Position numbers and translations under genes: made by a program
Assembly (NCBI GenBank): GCA_963573385.1
Contig: CAUYLG010021655.1
Span: 1 to 64,000 of the forward strand
Direction: 5' to 3'
From: Cacajao melanocephalus
Taxonomy: Eukaryota > Chordata > Mammalia > Primates > Pitheciidae
DNA: 64,000 bases
Notes under the pieces: model-generated
Databases searched by the model: none
What the model was told of the DNA's origin: nothing
The model's input: only the letters and a program-made list of their open reading frames with translations
In this document: piece after piece, positions 10,830 to 23,278 of the stretch
How positions within the stretch are numbered: the stretch's first letter is position 1
Layout of the letters: the number at the start of each line of letters is the position of its first letter

Positions 10830-13544
10830 GTCAGTTTGTTGAAAGATTTTTTTTATTCTACAAGAAATTGGTAAGTGCAATCCTGTTAAAGAAATTTGTT
10901 TTCAAAAGTAAATGAAAAACCCCTCTGAATTATTTATATATTAATTTAATTTTTGAAAACAATAGTCGTAGGGCCTGCTTTGTCCTATTTAACTATAAAT
11001 GTTGTACATTTACAAACTAAAACAAAAATGCATAGTACAGAGATTTAAATGAAATTTAAAAGAATAAATTTGCTTTTCAGTCCACTGTATTTTCAAAGTT
11101 GATTATTACCAAGCTTAGATGAAAAGTTGTGAACCACAAACCATTTGTTTAATAGAAAAAAAAAAGTGTAGATTATTAGCAAAGTAATACCTTAAAATGT
11201 ATCTTCACACAGTTGAAATTTTAGTATAAACTTATATATCAAGTTGCTTTCCATTATTTATTCTACTTTAAAAATATATACAACTATGATGTTCAAATAT
11301 GTATTCTGAGCCATTATGTCCAAACATAAATATTTGGGAAATTCAAACTGCTGCAACACATTAGGAAAGGACTAAGGAAAAATGATGAGCTACAAATTAT
11401 GTAGTTGGAGGAAGGAAAAAACATTACTTAGCATTTATGTCTGGATAGGTATGTATTTTCTAATTTACATATACATATCCAGTTGAGCATAAACAACCAT
11501 CAAAATTTAACCAGTTACAGAGAAACTAGACTCAGCCCACACTATTTTCTATAACAGGTTAACAGTAGTGATTTCAAAAATTTTGATATATCTCGTTTCA
11601 CCAAAAATTATTTGTGGTAATATTCTAGTATTATGAAGTTTTGAGAGGTACAGATTAAATGAGTGCACTATCTATGCCAAACTCAGCAAGATCTATACCT
11701 TACTGTTTAATTATGGTATAAGTATCTGAACACAATAGCATAGAGGCGCAACCAGAAAAGGACATTTTACATATGCCCATGCTGATCAATCACATTAACA
11801 TTAGTACTTAAAACTCTCAAATTTAAATGGACAGGGACACTTATAAAGCTGCAGGACAACTTCAATACAATAACCAAAATTGATAAATCTGCAAAATCTT
11901 AAACTTTACTTCTTAATCCATTGATAAATATTATTTAAAGAGTAGTTATTTGGTCTTCAAAAATCTTAAAAAATTAAACAGTTGAAAACATGTTCACTTT
12001 GCTATACTGTGGCATCTGAAATTACCAAGCATGACAACTTGAATTTGTTTTGCTCTTACATGCAAGAAGTGTATATATGCATTTTAAGATAGCTTAGAAT
12101 TAAGAGTTAAACTTTAGTCAGTAACGGTAAGTGAGTAGGACGGCTATCCAATCTGTATTCTACGGTATCACATATCAAAGTCTCTACAATATGACAGTCT
12201 TGTTCAGAACTCATCACCTTTGGGTAGAGAACAGAGGCATGGCAGAAAAGCAGTTGCAATTAAAAAAAACAAAACAGCAGAAAAGCTTTAAATATCTATA
12301 CAATTTTGAATCATCTTGTATTCTATCAGATAATACTCAGAACAAAATCTTATTTCAGTCAGCTCAATCTATACAAGTTGTAAGATGCAAACACAATGTA
12401 AACTCTATAGTGTACAGAATATGCACTATTTAATACTAATTAAATAAAGAACAGTCAATGAAGATTACCAAATAGGAAACACACAGCATTCTAAATTTTT
12501 AAATCACTTTAGGGTAGCTAACCAGAAACTACAGAAATAAAATATGCAAGACAAAAAAAAAAAAGAAAAAAAGGAAAGCAACTAACTTTTCAGTGCATCA
12601 CACCTATGAGGATAGAATGTATGGCACTTATGTGATACTAATATTAACAATTGTTAATTTAAGCTGGGAATGACTCACAGACATTAAAGTCATATAAGGG
12701 CAAGAGCCACCCAATTAAAGTATTAAAATTAAACATATCTCCTTTTTTCTTTGTGAAAGCACTGCAAATGTAATGAGTACAGGTAACTCACCAAAAATTT
12801 TCCTATTTCATTTGCCCCCATTGTAGTGTCTTAAATTATTCTGTAACATTTGTACCTGTTATAAACAGTCTGATTTTTAAGGCCTGTATAAATTCTACTA
12901 TGCTACTCAAACATACTTTTTCTGTGTGCTACAAATGCCTTTATGAAAAAATAGCATAGCTGGTTATAAATCATAGAATAAACTCAAAAAACAAAAGTTT
13001 GACATTTTCTAAGCTAGTGAGAAATAAATTATACCATGATGTATCAATATTAACTAGCATTCCTATGGTAGATTTTTTTTCCTCCATAAAATTGAACAGT
13101 GCAGAACAGGGCTTGGGCGACAGTTCATCACATTTGGTTTTCTTATAAACAATTAAAAGGCAATTTTGTTCCTCCATAACACATGTAGACATTAAATCTA
13201 AGGTTTTTAAAATATCAACTACCTATAAGAAAAGTAGTTTTAAATGGTTAAAAGGAATCAAAATACCAAAGTTTAGTGTGCTAAGAGTAGATATAAACAA
13301 CCAAGAACAGAGTAGATCATTGGTATTGATTATACATGAATAGCCCAAAATGAGTTCCAAAGTTTTTCCACCTTAACAAATAAAAAAAGGTGTCCTTTCC
13401 ACAGTTTGGGGATATGCATTGTACATCCCTCCCAACAAGTGTATGAGTAAGGTTTTAAAAATGTCGTCAATATTAAGTTCTTCAGTACCTAAATTAGAGG
13501 AGAGCAATTACAGTGGCAATGGTGCATCAATTCTCAAAATGTAG
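10830..13544 (-). other. TMED7: Probable TMED7 3' UTR
   Basis: About 2.7 kb of AT-rich sequence with almost no recognisable transposon follows the stop codon. That is unusual here, where nearly every other stretch of this length contains one, and it suggests transcribed, constrained DNA. Minus-strand AATAAA hexamers lie at 11257-11262 and 10852-10857, and either could end the transcript. From memory, the human TMED7 span (about 12.7 kb) also predicts an end near 10-11 kb here. The exact end is not proven. Confidence 0.55.
10852..10857 (-). terminator. Candidate TMED7 poly(A) signal
   Basis: The plus strand reads TTTATT, an AATAAA on the transcribed strand, followed on the minus strand by an A-rich run. 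It is about 2.7 kb past the stop and just before repeats (MIR elements) resume at about 10.4 kb. A second hexamer at 11257-11262 is an alternative. Low confidence without cDNA. Confidence 0.3.
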
Positions 13545-13781
13545 TTATGATCCAACACGAGTTGTGGTGGTTCTTTTATCTGAGAAAAAGCTTTTCAAAA
13601 GAAATACCTGCCCTATGCTAACCACCAGAAGAATGAGGGCTTCTCCTACTGACCAATAGGCCACTCTTGTATTTAGATCCTCTGCTCGGCTTCGGCCTTG
13701 AGCTTCTCTTAAACGGAAATGAGTCTGATAATCGATGACAGATTTCAGAGCTTCGTGAATTGAAACACAGGCAGATTCCAT
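13545..13781 (-). CDS. TMED7: TMED7 coding exon 3 and stop
   Basis: This exon encodes residues 147-224 ([10 protein letters not shown] to TTTTRVGS) and the stop codon. The acceptor is CTTTAG directly before ATGGAATC; that ATG is an internal Met, not a start. The exon holds the coiled-coil region, the membrane span ([15 protein letters not shown]) and the short tail with the FF motif used for COPII binding in this family. Confidence 0.97.
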
Positions 13782-16700
13782 CTAAAGAGAAATATTTTCA
13801 GTCAGTATGTGCGATACTTTGTGTAGACTTCATCTATCATATTCAGCTTTTCTTTCAATTTGATCTCAATTCCTCTTTTGATTAACATGCTACTAATCTG
13901 GCATTCATTCATACATTTATGCCAGTTGTCCTTGCAATGAAACCCTCCTACTCATTTTCACTAGGACAACTGTTAAGGCTAGAGATCTCATGAAGCAACT
14001 GTTTTCCCCAACTGAGATGTCACAGCCATGGCATCAGTAAGGTGGCAGATGGAACACTAAGCTAACAATAGCAGAAATACTTATCAAATAAGGTTGGTGA
14101 CTACAGAATTTCCACCCCAAGTTCTTTAAAGAAGAATTAGAAGGAAGAGAATGGCAGTAAGTTCACCAATAATGAGAATATAAGTCAAAGCCCAAATACC
14201 TATAAAAATAAACAAAACTTGGTACAAAAATAAAAGGGTGAATTAGTCAAAGTTCTTTGAACTATGTTTAAAGCAGCCACAACATCAAAATTGTTAGGTA
14301 ACTTTTAAATCTGAAAGCGATATATCAGAATAGGAATAACTTTTTAAAAATATTTATCTATTTGTTAAATCAGCCTTTTCTCTCATGCCAGTCAACTAAA
14401 CCAATATGTATGTTCCCAACAGGATGCAAGTTTCAGTGTCACTGTGTAATCAGTTTGTGAGCCTTTAGCTGATAACAGCTTGCCTTTTAATACATTTATT
14501 ATACCATCTGTTTTGAGAAAGGTTAAGTGACTAATTTTTTTGTATATCACGTTTAATATTTTTCTATTGTGGCAAACTTAATCCTAGTGGTAAAATATAT
14601 GTTTCATTATTATTTTATGCAGCAAACCATGTATTAAGTTTTTACAACAAATCTAAGTTTGCCTTAATTTTAGTTAAGGAAAACAGACATTAGAAAATAA
14701 CATTTAATAAAGTTCTGCCAAAGTATGAAAGGAATAATTATTAAAATACTCTATTAAAACTGCTTTTTAAAAATATAAGAAATTAGGAGGCCAACAAACT
14801 GCATTAACCTATTAGAAGAGTCACATGTTTTTGTTGTCCTTGCTTTGTTTGGGTCCCTAGGAATGAAAAATTTGCAAAACTGTGCTAAAATGATTTATAA
14901 TTTGTGATAAGGAACTACAGAGAGATGTGCTTCTAGCATTTCTTTGCTTTCTCTGTATTCTCAAAATGACATGTTGCCCATGGATTCTTCACCTGCAAAA
15001 TAAACATAAAAGCAAGGAGTTGATGCAAATGCAGAATGTTTAGGAACTCCTTCAAGCCTGTCCATGGGGTACAGGTTAAGAACTACTGGATTAGAGAAAA
15101 TCACAGAAATTAAATTACATGCATCCATAACAACTTTTGAGATGTGATTTTTAAAGAAACTTTTATAGTGAAAACTTTCATACATATCCAAAAGTAATGA
15201 GAAAAGTACAATGAACCCCTACCATGTCAATAACAATTAACACATGGCTAATCATCTACATTCCCCATGTATTTTCCCCTATTATTTTTAAAGCAAATAC
15301 CAGATTTTTTATCACTGCAGCTACAAATACTTTTATACTTTATTTCTAAAAGATAACACTTTTTAAAAACATAACCCCAATAGTATTATAACACATAAAA
15401 TAATTTAAAACAGTTCCTTAAAGTCAGGAAATACTATTCAGATTTCCCCTATTGTCTCAAAATTTGTTTTCAAATTAGAATCCAAGTAAGGTTAACACAA
15501 TCATCTGGCTAAGTCTTCGTTAATCTTTAGGCTTTCTTCCTTGTTTTTTTCTTTTTTCCTTGCCACCTATTTACTGAAGAAAGTTGGGGAAAAGAGGACC
15601 CCTATCCTGTGGCATTTCTCACTTCCTGGATTTTGCTGACTGCATTCCCGTGCTGTTCCTTTATCCTCTGTATGTCTTGTAAATTGGCATTTGGAGCTAG
15701 AGACTTGATGGAATTCAGGTGCAATGTTCTGGGTGGGAACGCCTAGTAGTGTTGTGTACTTCTTACTGCATATTATCACAAGACACATAATGTCTAGTTA
15801 TCTGTCCATTTGTGAATGATCATTCAGTCCGATCCACTCACTAAAAAGTTCCCCACCAGCCTTTTACTTAATGGTTTTAGTAGTGACTGGTGATCATTGC
15901 CTACTCTAAATCCATCACTTTATCAATGGGTAAAAAATGGTGAGAGTAAAACTCTTATCATTTATTCTGCATTACTAGCCAGTAATTTTATTCTGAACTT
16001 ACTAGCTGGTAATTTTCAATTTTAAAGTATGAAAATTTGCTTTATAAATATCCCTATTATACGAGACATTAGCTTTTTGAAAGTAGAAAAATGAGACTAA
16101 GAATAATAAAAAATGTAGTATGGATAAAGAAGGGTGTGATACTAACTGCTTTATTACCATTCATTTCTTGTATTTACCCACTTAGGTTTTTAGAATAAGC
16201 CGCCTTATATAAGTTAAAATTCATGAAGGAATGGATACAGGTTAAGGTACTGGCCCCAAAGAAACATCATTTTACAAAGCAAAATGTCTTTCACACAGGA
16301 CTTTAAAATAAAGAGAACATTTCTAAAATTAAGAGTATTTGAATACATCTTGCTGATTCTTACAGGTTTATGAATTAAGGCTTTTACACATTCTTAAAAC
16401 TGCCTCTTTCAGCATGACTTTGGCCAAGAGACTAAATAGAACCTGGGAACACTAAAATACCAGTTTAAGGTTTTAACAAATAGGTGGTAAATAATTCCTT
16501 TTCATGCCCAATTGAGTACTTTTAGATACGATCTAAGCCCACACAGGTTGAGTATCCCTTATCCAAAATGTTTGCGAAAAGAAATGTTTTGAATTTCAGA
16601 TTTTTTTCTTATTTTGGAATGTCTACATATACATAATGAGATATCTTTGTGATGGGACCAAGGTCTAGACATGAAATTCAATTATGTTTCATATATACCT

Positions 16701-19700
16701 TATACATATAGCCTTAAGGCAACTATATATGATATTCTCAACAATGTGTCATGAGGTCAGATGTACAATTTTCCACTTGTGGCATCAGGTTGGAGCTAAA
16801 AAAAAGTTTTGCATTTTGAAACATTTTGGATTTTGCTGTATTTGAACTAGAAATAAAACAGTCCTCATCACCTAAGCAATAGCTGTTCGTTGGGTTTAAA
16901 TTTTTTACACCATCTTTCTCTATTTCTCCAAAACAAAACTGAATTTAGCTTTTATAACTATTTTTGTGAAATGACTTACCATTAATCTTCACTATTTCAC
17001 CTAAAGTTACAGCACAAGTTACTGTTAACAGCAGCTTGAGTAACACTAAGTAATGGTATAAAGGCTATCATGTGGTACTATTTATCTACTAATTTATACA
17101 TTATTTTGCTTCCAGTTACACCAGCCTAATGAGTATGATAGCAACATTCCTTCAGGGATTAAAGAAAATGCTTCAGAAGATTGGAACATTGCTCAGCCTT
17201 CCCAAACTTCTTTTACTATTGATATTTCTACCTTAGCGACTTCCTCCTATTTTAATGCTTCTTTCTCTCTTTACACTTAAAAGTTCATAAAAGCGTTCAC
17301 ATTATTTTTCACTATAATAGTTCTCTGTGAAATGCTTACTATATAAGAAATATTTTAAAGATTGTTAGTCTCAAAATTCCATGCTTATCAGTTAGTGCAT
17401 GATATTAAATTATGCTTTTTTCCTCCTTTTAAATATACCAACATTATATTGATTTTTTGTTTACCTGGGTAAGAGCACTGACTCGGTTCTCACTAGGAAA
17501 CAAAGGTGGGTCTTCTCCAACTTGAAAATCAAAATATACAGTTTTATGTGTGAAAGTAGAAAATTCATTGCTGAAGCAAAATTTGTATGTCCCATTTTTG
17601 GAGGCTGTGAAGGTAAAACTATCATACTGTTTCTTCATCTCTTTGTATAACACTTTACCATCAGGATCTTCTAATCGACAGTCTACATCATAGTGACCAC
17701 CAGTAATCACCTGTAAGAAATTAAAAAAAAAAAGTCACTGCAAAAAGTTTGAAAAATTAATCAGATATAATCAGATTTCCTATGAAAATGGCAATAAAGT
17801 AATGAGCAAAAGACTTACTATCACGGACAATCTTACATTTTTTGATTTTCACCAGTGGATGGAACTTAGGAGGAGATTTTACTTCAACTAAACTTTACAG
17901 AAACTAAACAAGTTTCCTCCAACTTTTATTCACTTTAAACTAGCCAGACAACAGTGCGAATTAATGTAGATCTATTGTTATCACTTAATTCTCCCAGCAA
18001 CCCTACAAGAGACTTTTCTTCCTTCCATTTGACAGATTGAAAAACTGATGTTAAATAAGCGACCTATTCAAGACTATTTATCTAGTAAGAGGCAAAGGCA
18101 GAACTTGAACTCCAAAGTCATATTCTTAACCTCTAAGTTTACTGCCTGCAATATTTTCCTTCTGAAAATTTTCTCACCCACTTTCCTATTAGCATCATCC
18201 AAGCACACACAGACAGTGAAGTAATAAGGTAGGTCAATCTTTAGGATTACACTCCATGCATACTTCTATCATAGAACTTAAGCTCATTTTACTGCCAAAT
18301 TACATATAGGTTGTGTTTCTTAAGTTCTTTTATAGTCAAATATATGGACTTTGATACATATTTGTTTTGAACTACACTATGAGTAATGGAGTGAATCATT
18401 TATAACCTTGTTTTCAGGAGACACAAAACTGATTTAACAAAATATTGTTGAAACACTTGTGATTAAAGCAAAAAAAACAACAACAAAAAAACATAAAGGC
18501 AAACAAGTCTGTTTATCTGCAAAGCCTGTATTAAGGGGAAACATACTGAAAGGAAGGCTGGAGGTAGGTGACACGAGTCTGAACAGAACTGTAGAACTAT
18601 TTTTCAAGGGCTTATGCTTAACCAGTTACAATTCCAGCCATTTGGGCTGTACAAACAGAGGAGAGAGAGATTTTTCCTGTGGTCGCTGGACAATATTGTA
18701 AGAGACAAAAGAGGGAAAGGATTAAAGAGAAAGGCTTCCCTACATGAGAAAGAAATGAGTAGGAAGAAAGAGGGAGTGGAGAGAGGTGAAGAAACAAAGT
18801 GAGAGTATCCACTTGTGAAAGACATGATTAGGAAGAGACATTGGGTTGAAGGGTTCCCAAACCACCATGTGATTGGGTAGCACAAGATTATTTTCAACCT
18901 TGAACCCTCTTGATCAGCATACTGACATTCTAGGTCTGTAGAACAGAGTTTTCAAACTTTGGACTTAAAAGAAGGATCTGTGACCTGTGTGACCTTTTCT
19001 CACTTCAGAGAGAAGATGACTAACTGAACTATGTTACAGATCATTTTGATAATCAAGTGAAAATAATTATGCACTTAGGAAACCGTAAAAATATGTAAAT
19101 GTTAATATAAAGATAAAATGTTTTGATATAACTGTCTTATCAATTGGGCATTTACCAATCCCCATCCTCATCAAAAAGGATGGGGATTCACTTTTTATCC
19201 AGGTGAAAATAATAACTTCATTTTGCTGTACTCAATTATTCATACTTGACCATTGTATTCTGAATCATCAAACACATATATACAAACTGAATAAGACCAG
19301 AACTCACCCCACTTCTCTTCCATCAAACACGAAAACAAGTAATCTCACTTAATAGTATCCCTTTAAAACTGTCTAATCACCTACTATTGAAACTGAGGAT
19401 CATCCTAAACTAAGTGTTCCTGTCTATCCATATGATCACATAAATCTCTCAATCTCTTTGCCCCTCTCAAATTCACTGCATTCCTAAACCACAATCCAGA
19501 CAGGACTACTGCCACAACTTCCTAAAAGGTCTTCCCACTACCCAATCTCTTCTAACTCTACTCAGGGTTTCTCAACCTTAGCATTATTCCCATTTTGAGC
19601 AGACTAATTCTGTATTGTAGGAGCCTGTACTGTCCTGTGCACTGTGGCACATTTAGCAGCATATCTGGTCTTTATCCACTAGATGCAGGTAGCTACCCTT

Positions 19701-22700
19701 CTCCCAACATGATGCCAAATGTCTCCTGGGAAGGAGGGTTGCCAATCTCCCCATCTTTCCTCGTTCCCCATTGAGGAATCACTTAAAACCTTTTGATAAT
19801 TACCTGCGGCCTACAGAAAAATCTAGACCTGTTAACAATGACATACTATTCACCTGTTCTTCCTCCCAGGTAGCTTCAGAACCTCTTTTATTCACACCGT
19901 TACTCGTTCTATGTTCCTAAAATACCAGATTATCAGAAATTATCTGAACAAGTCTTTGCTTTACATCTGCACTGACAGTGGCAATTCAATGGGTTTGCTA
20001 AACAATCACAGGACTCAAAATGACAGTGTTTGCAAATCTACAGTTTATTACAAGAAAATAACATAAAACATCACAGCCAAAGGCTGTCTCACAGCAAGAG
20101 GTCTGAAAAGGTCAGGTATGGGCTCCTTTGTCCACCTCTGTGGCCAGACACATACCCTCTCAGATCTGGAACCACCTAGGTGTGGAAAGAAAACACCTTG
20201 GAACCAGGGAACCCAAAATGGAATCTGGACTGCATTTTTATATATGTTGTTGGTCACATAGGCATATTCCTGCTATGTAGCCAGTCTCAACAGCAGAACT
20301 CTAGGTTGGGAGTGTGGTCTCACTGAGACCACGAGCAAATCATCAATCTCACTGTTATCAATAAATAATGTTGACAAACTGCCCCCGAAGCCCTTGAACT
20401 CACAGTCACAAGGCTATTATAACAGCTTTATAGTAAAGCTAGTAGTAATAGTTTTGTGACTATTAATATATTTAACTATAGTCACAAAACTATTATTATT
20501 CAGTGTATTTCAATGCCATGCACACACATTAGCAACAGAACTCAGGCTAATTTCAGGTCTGCCAGAACTGTCATGAACATGACTGCCTAGGGCCTTTTCT
20601 TCTCTCCACTGCTGCCTTATAGAGCAACTCCATTTATCTTTCAGACTCAGCTCTAACATCAGCTCCTCAGCTAAATTTCCCCTGAAGATCGTTCTGTCTT
20701 CTGCCAACACTATACCTAGCGTATACCTTCATTGTTGCATTTAACATTATATGAGTATATGTCTATGTAAGCTCTCTGAGGTCAAAGTCAGTCTCTGGGA
20801 GGTAGTATAATAAAGTTAAGAATTTAACTTGGGACTGCATTACTGATTCAGCTACTTCTAAGTTTTGTGCCCTTGGATCTTAGCCTATCTAAACCTCAGT
20901 TTCATCAGTAAAAAAGGAATAAGAACTATATCAATTTCACACAGAGCTTCCCTGAGAATACACCTGAAATGCTTAGCATACTGTCTACACATAACAGATG
21001 CTAATTTGTTAGCCGTTGTAGTAGTATCCTTATCACTAATCACTGAGTCTGCACACATAAAAATCCAGGAAATGCTTATTAAATTCAAACAAAGAAAATG
21101 TTGGCTTATACTTTTTATCACAATTCGTGCTATCTTCTTTTCTGTTCCCTGGTGCTAATCCATGAAGGTAAGTAAGCCTAAGGGTCATCCTTGGCCTCCC
21201 CTCCCTGACCCACTATACCCATATAATCACCAAGTCCTGTTGATTCTACCTACTACATTCTCTCCAATCCTTTCACTTTTCACTTACTCCATTGCTATCA
21301 CTCTACTCTAAGCCACTATCATTTCTTGTCTGGACTCCACAATAGCCTCCTAATCAGCCTTCCACATCCACTCTGCAACATCTTACCACCACTTCTCTAC
21401 CTGCACAAGTTATTATCAATGTAGCTACCAAGAATACTCTGGTCATACCACTGAACTGCTTATAACCCTCTGATGGCTTCCCAGGCTTTCACGAAAAACA
21501 AATCCTTAACACGGTCAGCAAAACACTATCTGGCCTGCCCCTGCTGACCCCTTGCTCTGGCTCCTTCTTCCCAATCATACTGGACCTTTCTCTATGGCCC
21601 TCAAATTCTGTGTTCATTACTACCACAGGCTATTCCCCCTCCTCCCTTACCCAGGTATTTACAGCCCATCCTTTAAAGTTCAACTTAAAATAATTTTCCA
21701 AAGGAAGTCTTCGTGGATCCTATTTACTGCTCTTAAGGCACAGTTCTGATGAATGAGCAGGTACCAGTTAAGAAGAGTAGGATGAGAGGGGAATCATGAA
21801 TGATGGCAGTGACCCTGTCTGTTTCGACCACTTCTGTATTACTAGCACCTAGTATTCAATAGCTACTCAAATGTTAAATGTGTCAACCAACCAAAACTGA
21901 AACTCAGTAAAGACTGTTCTAACCAACTGAAGAAACCACATTCTGTTAAATAAAGTTTCTTTTTTATATAATCCCAGAGATCAGAAGGGGCCTCTCACTT
22001 ATCACAGCAATTCTTTCTACAACACCCTTGGCAAATGGCCGTTCAACCTGTAATGGAGCTCTTCCAATGACAGGCACCGCATTAACCAATAGTCCTAATA
22101 TTGGTAAAACTGAAAAGCAATGAAGTTACACACTGGCAGCACTTCAAATCCAATTAAATTGGAGGTGGGGATTAGAGAGTAGGGGATTGACGCTGGGTAC
22201 TATAGAATAGAAATAATTTTCTTTAAGGGAATCTTTTAAGGGAGAAATTTCAATAGGCCTTAAAAATGAGAATGCAAAGAAAGACTAGAAGCAGCATTTC
22301 TGAAATTCATATATTTTAACATCTGGACTTAACATCTCTCGCTCAAGGTTTAGAAGAGGAAAGTCAAATTCTGAGCATCAGCTACCTAGAAGCGATTTTT
22401 GAATTAGCCCCAGAACCGGGAAATACGGACAGGAAAGGGCCATCCCCTCAAGTTACAGCCCCAACCCTGGAGCCGCGAGTTGGGGCCCAGGGACTGCTAG
22501 GCCCCTGATACCTGGAACTCCAGGGTGCACTTGGTGCCCTGAGCGATGTCCTCGTAGAAGCACTGCTTGGCATTGTCAGGAAGCTCGAAGGTGATCTCAG
22601 AGGCGCCGCCGGGTCCCGGCACCAGCAGCAGCAGCGCGAGCAGCCTGCAGCTCCAACGGCCCGCGGCGGCAGCCCAGCGCGGCACGGACCCCGGCCGCGG

Positions 22701-22703
22701 CAT
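13545..22703 (-). CDS. TMED7: TMED7, transmembrane p24 trafficking protein 7 (complete, 3 coding exons)
   Basis: This is a p24-family type I membrane protein (gamma class) that cycles between ER, intermediate compartment and cis-Golgi as a cargo receptor and COPI/COPII adaptor. Coding exons 22703-22512, 17710-17465 and 13781-13545 (64+82+78 codons plus stop) join without frame loss to 224 residues, the length I remember for human TMED7. Visible parts: a signal peptide, residues 1-34 (Leu-rich core [10 protein letters not shown]); a GOLD domain, about 35-130, with the cysteine pair C48 and C109; an N-glycosylation sequon NGT at 103; a helical/coiled-coil stretch, about 147-185; a membrane span, about 187-208; and a cytosolic tail with the FF pair at 211-212, ending RVGS. 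Both introns are GT-AG and phase 0. Human TMED7 also makes read-through transcripts into TICAM2 on the same strand, which would lie to the left of this window. Residues 36-224 match my memory of the human protein; the differences are in the signal peptide. Confidence 0.97.
15180..15990. mobile_element. Old LINE fragment (L1M-type 3' region)
   Basis: Recognised by the run of phrases AACAATTAACACATGGCTAA, CCCTATTGTCTCAAAATTTG, GGATTTTGCTGACTGCATTC and GTGGGAACGCCTAGTAGTGT, which occur in this order in a common mammalian LINE 3' region. The subfamily is not assigned. Confidence 0.5.
16540..16870 (+). mobile_element. Tigger-group (Tc1/mariner) DNA transposon remnant
   Basis: It begins ACAGGTTGAGTATCCCTTAT and continues with the GATTTTTTTCTTATTTTGGA, ACATAATGAGATATCTTTGT and CATTTTGGATTTTGCTGTAT phrases of a non-autonomous Tigger-like element. 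The expected inverted right end is degraded. Confidence 0.65.
17465..17710 (-). CDS. TMED7: TMED7 coding exon 2
   Basis: This exon encodes residues 65-146 ([10 protein letters not shown] to RVSALTQ), most of the GOLD domain including the second disulfide cysteine (FCFSNE) and the NGT sequon. The acceptor is TTACAG directly before GTGATTAC and the donor is GTAAAC after CAG. It is 246 nt, 82 whole codons, so both borders are phase 0. Confidence 0.97.
17990..18150 (-). mobile_element. MIR
   Basis: Reverse MIR: CCATTTGACAGATTGAAAAA, GCGACCTATTCAAGACTATT and AACTTGAACTCCAAAGTCAT, ending at the TTCTTAACCTCTAAG phrase. Confidence 0.75.
19560..19785 (-). mobile_element. MER5A-like hAT transposon remnant
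   Basis: It begins CAGGGTTTCTCAACCTTAGC and shows the MER5 internal phrases (CATTTAGCAGCATATCTGGT, ATGCCAAATGTCTCCTGGGA), ending near GAGGAATCACTT. It is non-autonomous and lacks transposase. Confidence 0.75.
20441..20500. repeat. 23-bp inverted repeat hairpin in TMED7 intron 1
   Basis: Arms 20441-20463 and 20478-20500 are reverse complements over 23 bp with two G/T-type mismatches near the outer end; the inner 18 bp are perfect. The loop is 14 nt. It could be a small MITE remnant or an RNA stem, and I know no family that matches. Confidence 0.85.
20815..21030 (+). mobile_element. MIR
   Basis: Forward MIR with AAACCTCAGTTTCATCAGTA, AAAAAGGAATAAGAACTATA and GCTTAGCATACTGTCTACAC. Confidence 0.75.
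21220..21745 (-). mobile_element. L2-type LINE fragment
   Basis: Long match by eye to an old LINE: AAGTCCTGTTGATTCTACCT, GTCTGGACTCCACAATAGCC, CTCTGATGGCTTCCCAGGCT and GGAAGTCTTCGTGGATCC occur in the expected order. No intact frame. Confidence 0.6.
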
Positions 22704-23160
22704 CCCGAGAAGGCGGCGGCGGCCTCAACCGAGCTGCGAGACGCGAGGTCAGGTCTGCAGGCCTCAGCGCAGGACGCCCCGCAAAGACACACCGCAGAGC
22801 AGGTCCGCGCCTCGGAGAGACTCGGGATCAGAGCGAGCCGCCGGATTCCTGCAAAGGGCTCAGAGGGGCGCACCTGAGGAGTGGAAAGAAAGCGGAAAAG
22901 GCCCGAAATCGTCGGAAGTGGGGATTAGCCCTTGTGAAGGGGGGGGAAGGGGCGGAGCCTGAGACACCGGCTCTAGTGACCCGGATGTGTTCTCCTCCGG
23001 GTCGAAGCGTTGGAGTGCGTACGTGGAAGCCCGTGAGGCGTTGGCTGGGCCAATGCCGCGTCCTGGGACGAGGGGCGGGGTCAGAGTCGTGGGCGGAGAG
23101 AGGGGAGGCGAGGAGAGGGGGGTGTGGCGGCCGCGGTGGGTACTGGCGGTTGGCGGGGGT
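22440..23160 (-). promoter_or_regulatory. TMED7: CpG island and promoter/5' UTR region of TMED7
   Basis: This is a GC- and CpG-rich block covering exon 1 and about 450 bp upstream, in otherwise AT-rich DNA. It has several GC-box-like GGGGCGG/GGGCGG motifs near 22945, 23075 and 23090. There is no TATA box at a fixed place, as expected for a housekeeping CpG promoter. The transcription start probably lies at about 22.8-23.0 kb. Such islands often fire in both directions, but I see no gene to the right that would use it. Confidence 0.8.
22512..22703 (-). CDS. TMED7: TMED7 coding exon 1
   Basis: This exon encodes residues 1-64: start MPRPGS, signal peptide, and the first GOLD strand through TLEFQ. 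The start is the first ATG inside the CpG island and is followed at once by the expected signal sequence. The exon ends in CAG followed by the donor GTATCA, so the intron is phase 0. An open frame reads a few codons further into the intron (VSGA, then stop), which is not protein. From memory, human has Ala-Gln at residues 7-8, Val at 13 and Gly at 18; here they are Val-Pro, Ala and Ser. Confidence 0.97.
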
Positions 23161-23181
23161 AACTACGCTCCGCTTACTGAC

Positions 23182-23278
23182 TTTTTTGTTTTTGTTTGTT
23201 TGTTTGAGACAAGAGTCTCACCCTGTCACCCAGGCTGGAGTGCAGTGGCGCGATATGGGCTCACTGCAACCTCCGCTG
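23182..23278 (-). mobile_element. Truncated Alu just upstream of the TMED7 promoter
   Basis: Reverse Alu tail and right arm only (GAGACAAGAGTCTCACCCTG to TCACTGCAACCTCCGC). It sits at the edge of the CpG island, about 480 bp upstream of the start codon. Confidence 0.85.

Larger units (their letters stand above)
13782..17464 (-). other. TMED7: TMED7 intron 2
   Basis: Phase 0, GT-AG intron of 3.7 kb. It contains an L1M-like fragment (15180-15990) and a Tigger-type DNA transposon remnant (16540-16870). No other coding signal was found. Confidence 0.9.
17711..22511 (-). other. TMED7: TMED7 intron 1
   Basis: Phase 0, GT-AG intron of 4.8 kb. It holds two MIRs, a MER5A-like element, a long L2-type stretch and a near-perfect hairpin at 20441-20500. 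Open frames here (18.4-18.9 kb, 20-21 kb) look random. Confidence 0.9.

Noticed and set aside
22448..22962. 141- and 131-codon frames over TMED7 exon 1
   Set aside because: They are shadows of exon 1 in other frames and on the opposite strand within the CpG island.
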